Assembly (NCBI GenBank): GCA_022393335.1 | Contig: JAJEKB010020415.1 | Location: 187,087-251,086 of the forward strand | From: Macrotrachela quadricornifera | Lineage: Eukaryota; Rotifera; Eurotatoria; Philodinida; Philodinidae | DNA: 64,000 nt | Reading direction: 5' to 3' | Shown here: positions 61,590 through 64,000 of the stretch, piece by piece | Numbering within the stretch: the stretch's first letter is position 1 | Layout: each line of letters begins with the position of its first letter | The notes under the pieces: generated by a model | The model's input: only the letters and a program-made list of their open reading frames with translations | Databases searched by the model: none | What the model was told of the DNA's origin: nothing | Translations under genes and position numbers: made by a program

Positions 61590-62338
61590 TAATGGAACGA
61601 ATATATTCATATTTTCAAATATGCATACTTATTGTAGAACTTCTTGTACATATTATTTCCTTATTGAATCAATATTTATATAATAATTAATTTAACTATT
61701 CGTATGATTAGTACAATCTATAATATTGATTTAACTTGTAATTCAATAATTTAGTGCAAAATACAAGAAATTTTAATTGTTGTTCTTAGTCTAACAGAAG
61801 TATTTATCTTCGTTGTTACAGCGATATAAAATGGGCACATCGAATTATATTGATTGTCAACATTATGTGGTGTCTTCATAGACTGCTAACATTATATACA
61901 TTACAATATACGTTTTTGTTCTTCGTTGTGCTATTCTGGTACTGGTAACATTCGTATTTGAATATTTAACTTATCATAATATTTGTTAAACAAAAGGACT
62001 TATTAGACAATATGCTGATCGTCAATTGATAAAAATGACATTGAGTCAAGTAGTACTTGTTGTAGTAAGTATGACTCTATTTGAAATTAATACAAAATTC
62101 ATATCGATAATTAGATGAAAGTTTTGCTACAACAATCTTTACTCTTATATCTTATTCATATTATGTTGTATGTCTATTGATTTATTATTATATTATTTGA
62201 TGAATTATTTTTTTCTCTAAGGAAAATTCCACATATTCTTCATTTCATTTAATCGATTTCGTCGAATAGTATAAGATCGAATATTTTTTTGGCAGAGATG
62301 AAATCAAATTATGCCATTTCATCAATCTATATTTTAAT
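61590..62338 (+). pseudogene. Broken tandem copy of the 7TM receptor
   Basis: The same order of segments as the intact receptor next door, but with stops and frameshifts: a piece like the TM1-loop, IKWAHRI near 61827 (the intact gene has IKWAHRIII), ADRQLIKMTLSQVVLVVVS near 62013 (intact: VDRQLTKMILIEVILVVIS), and the splice-and-tail equivalent ending FNRFRRIV near 62250. It is a dead tandem duplicate. Confidence 0.78.
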
Positions 62339-62639
62339 GATATATAATGTTGATGTGAAAATCATTCAGTATTAAAGAAGTTCATTCTTATAAATAAGCA
62401 TGTGTTTATGTTTGAATGTAATCGATAAAATAAATTATTTGTTTCTCATAAGTTTGTGATAACTCATATTAAACATTTTCATCCAATATTTGTATGCTTA
62501 CTACTCTATTTCATTATATCCTTAAGACAAAATCTTATATTTTATGTGAAATGCATTCATCATTGAAATGTTTGATATACTTTATAATAATATCTTTTTA
62601 ATATCTTCTATTTTAAGAAAAAATTTATGCATAGTACGA

Positions 62640-62810
62640 ATGAAGTCAATACAGTTATATCTACAGATAAAATCTTGACAAAATCTCCTTTTATAATCTT
62701 GAAAGGATCCTTAGTAGGATCTTGAATAAATTCTGAGAGAATCCTGTATTCTCTACTTAGAAAAATATCTTAACAGGATTTTTCCATTGTTTTACAAGGA
62801 ATGAACAGGA
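62640..62810. repeat. Second copy of the 43.5 kb dispersed repeat
   Basis: Matches 43475-43590: both have ctccttttataatct-like and gaatcctgtattctctact blocks, followed by tagaaaaatat and aacagg. Degenerate ~20-base periodicity around ATCTTGA. Confidence 0.6.
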
Positions 62811-63098
62811 TTAAAACTAGAGTAATGCACCAGTAAAATCATCTTTTCTCAATACAGGAAAGGAAAACAGAAAAAAAAGGATGTGTAACTTTGTGATTGT
62901 GATATGATGAATAGAATCAACGCGATTCGAAGTACCATTACTAATCGAGTTTTACGTCTAGAATCGATTTAGAAACTTTGTTCTATTCAGTTTTTAATGT
63001 TAATTCTAAAAATAAGAAGAAAATAGAAAATTTGACACATTTTGAAAAACAACACCTTCACAATATTTCGTATTTTTTGATCGAAAGAGAACACTCAC

Positions 63099-63538
63099 TA
63101 GGCATGCACCGAACCCGAACTCACGTTCGGGGTTCGATACCGAACAGTAAACGTTCGAGTTCGGTTCGGGTTCGGCCTATACGTTCGAGTTCGAGTTCGG
63201 GTTCGGGAGGTGATGATCGAACTCTGACAGCGTAGAGCATGTAGATGCTTCTCCTGACATTTTTGGAGAGATATCACTACGAATACACTAAGTATGTAAA
63301 AGCCCGAACCGTTCGGGCTCGGTGAGCGAACCCGAACGGTTCGAGTTCGTATATGCTTATTATATTCGTAGCGATATCTCTTCAAAAGTGTCAGGAGATG
63401 CATCTACGCGCTCTGCGCTGTCAGCGTTCGGTCATCACCCCCCGAACCCGAACTCGAACTCGAACGTATAGGCCGAACCCGAGCCGAACCCGAACTCGAA
63501 CTCATCGAACCCGAACGTTCGGGTTCGGTGCATGCCTA
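63099..63538. mobile_element. Foldback hAT-type element with 8-bp target duplication
   Basis: The element starts TAGGCATGCACCGAACCC and ends with the exact complement (GGGTTCGGTGCATGCCTA). It is flanked on both sides by ACACTCAC (63091-63098 and 63539-63546), a perfect 8-bp duplication. The two halves are near inverted copies around a centre near 63325, with many GTTCGG/CCGAAC units. The 8-bp TSD and TIR style point to hAT. It has no coding capacity; open frames across the CCGAAC repeats are artefacts. Confidence 0.88.
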
Positions 63539-63744
63539 ACACTCACTACGACTAAAAATTAGATATTCGTGATCAACACATCAAACTCTATCAAATGATG
63601 TCAAAAAAGTTTTTACTTGAATTTCGCCCTGCAGGCACCTTAACTATAAGAAGCATTTATATAGAAAGATTTTATTTTTGTAAAAGTACATAAAAAATGA
63701 AATAATGATATGTATGAACATTGGTGAATTCAAAATTTGATGTG

Positions 63745-64000
63745 TTATATGAATGATGATTGATCATTATTGAGTAAATTATTCTGTTTATTAATTAATT
63801 GTGTCGGTGTTCCATATTGTTGAATAGTTCCATTATCAATAAGAACAATTTGATCACTATCTTGAATTGTATTAATACGATGTGCAATTGTTAATATAGT
63901 TTGATTAGAAAATTTTTCTCGTAAAATTTTTTGAATTAATTGATCAGTTTTATTATCAACATGTGCTGTTGCTTCATCAATAAGTAAAATTTTTGATTGT
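63745..64000 (-). CDS. ABC transporter, C-terminal end of the last nucleotide-binding domain
   Basis: The minus frame enters from the right edge and ends at TAA (63745-63747). It shows Walker B ILLIDEATA, the D-loop HVD, then IQKILREKF, the H-loop histidine in TILTIAHRINTIQDSD, and VLIDNGTIQQYGTP, the usual end of ABC NBDs. The pattern and short tail fit an ABCC (MRP-like) or ABCB-type exporter. Only the last ~84 residues are visible, so the substrate and subfamily cannot be fixed. Confidence 0.9.
   Translation of the reverse strand, partial: QSKILLIDEATAHVDNKTDQLIQKILREKFSNQTILTIAHRINTIQDSDQIVLIDNGTIQQYGTPTQLINKQNNLLNNDQSSFI

Noticed and set aside
62978..63562. Arg/Thr-rich open frames on both strands
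   Set aside because: They are translations of CCGAAC/GTTCGG repeats in the foldback hAT element.

Overview
This 64 kb window is AT-rich animal nuclear DNA. It has intron-rich genes with many 50-70 bp GT-AG introns, dense small DNA transposons and foldback elements, and gene families (RNF213-like giant AAA+ proteins, NHL-repeat proteins, DBH-like copper monooxygenases, divergent 7TM receptors, MULE and hAT fragments) that together fit a bdelloid rotifer (Adineta/Rotaria type) best. The species assignment is inference. There is one 10-base N gap (4320-4329).

Layout. 1-19838 (minus strand) is one very large gene, an RNF213/mysterin-like AAA+ protein. I could join 14 exons in frame (about 4,400 residues); the 3' end runs off the left edge. 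Its largest introns hold a hAT transposon with intact 8-bp target duplications (3708-4405), a cluster of degenerate interspersed repeats (10706-12065) and a ~35-bp minisatellite (12170-12495). 19.8-26.8 kb is repeat-rich: a degenerate tetranucleotide tract, a field of ACCGCGGT-type motifs and a dead MULE transposase. Next come a GNAT acetyltransferase (26838-27389, +), a secreted papain-family cysteine protease (29340-30482, +) and the 3' part of an unrecognised four-exon gene (34398-35439, +). A long-inverted-repeat transposon (36.9-39.5 kb) follows, with a second small element nested in one arm. Then come an NHL-repeat beta-propeller protein (40247-41160, -) and a protein with two tandem T1/BTB domains behind a hydrophobic N-terminus (44736-45597, -).

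45.6-52.7 kb is mainly transposon and tandem-repeat debris: a 435-bp TIR element, a 125-bp tandem repeat, a ~40-bp minisatellite, a 182-bp-arm palindrome, and one of two copies of a TIR MITE. A possible small spliced gene surrounds the palindrome. 52760-53620 is a short-chain dehydrogenase that looks decayed. 55467-57981 is a 13-exon DBH/MOXD1-like copper monooxygenase. 60018-60984 is a two-exon rhodopsin-like receptor, followed by a broken tandem copy (61590-62338). 63099-63538 is a foldback hAT-type element with perfect 8-bp target duplications. 63745-64000 (-) is the C-terminus of an ABC transporter.

The genes do not form an obvious pathway; this looks like ordinary eukaryotic gene order with unrelated neighbours. 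The strongest points are the giant RNF213-like gene, in which no RING finger was found in the visible part, and the datable transposon insertions (TSDs and a nested insertion with its own empty-site control).
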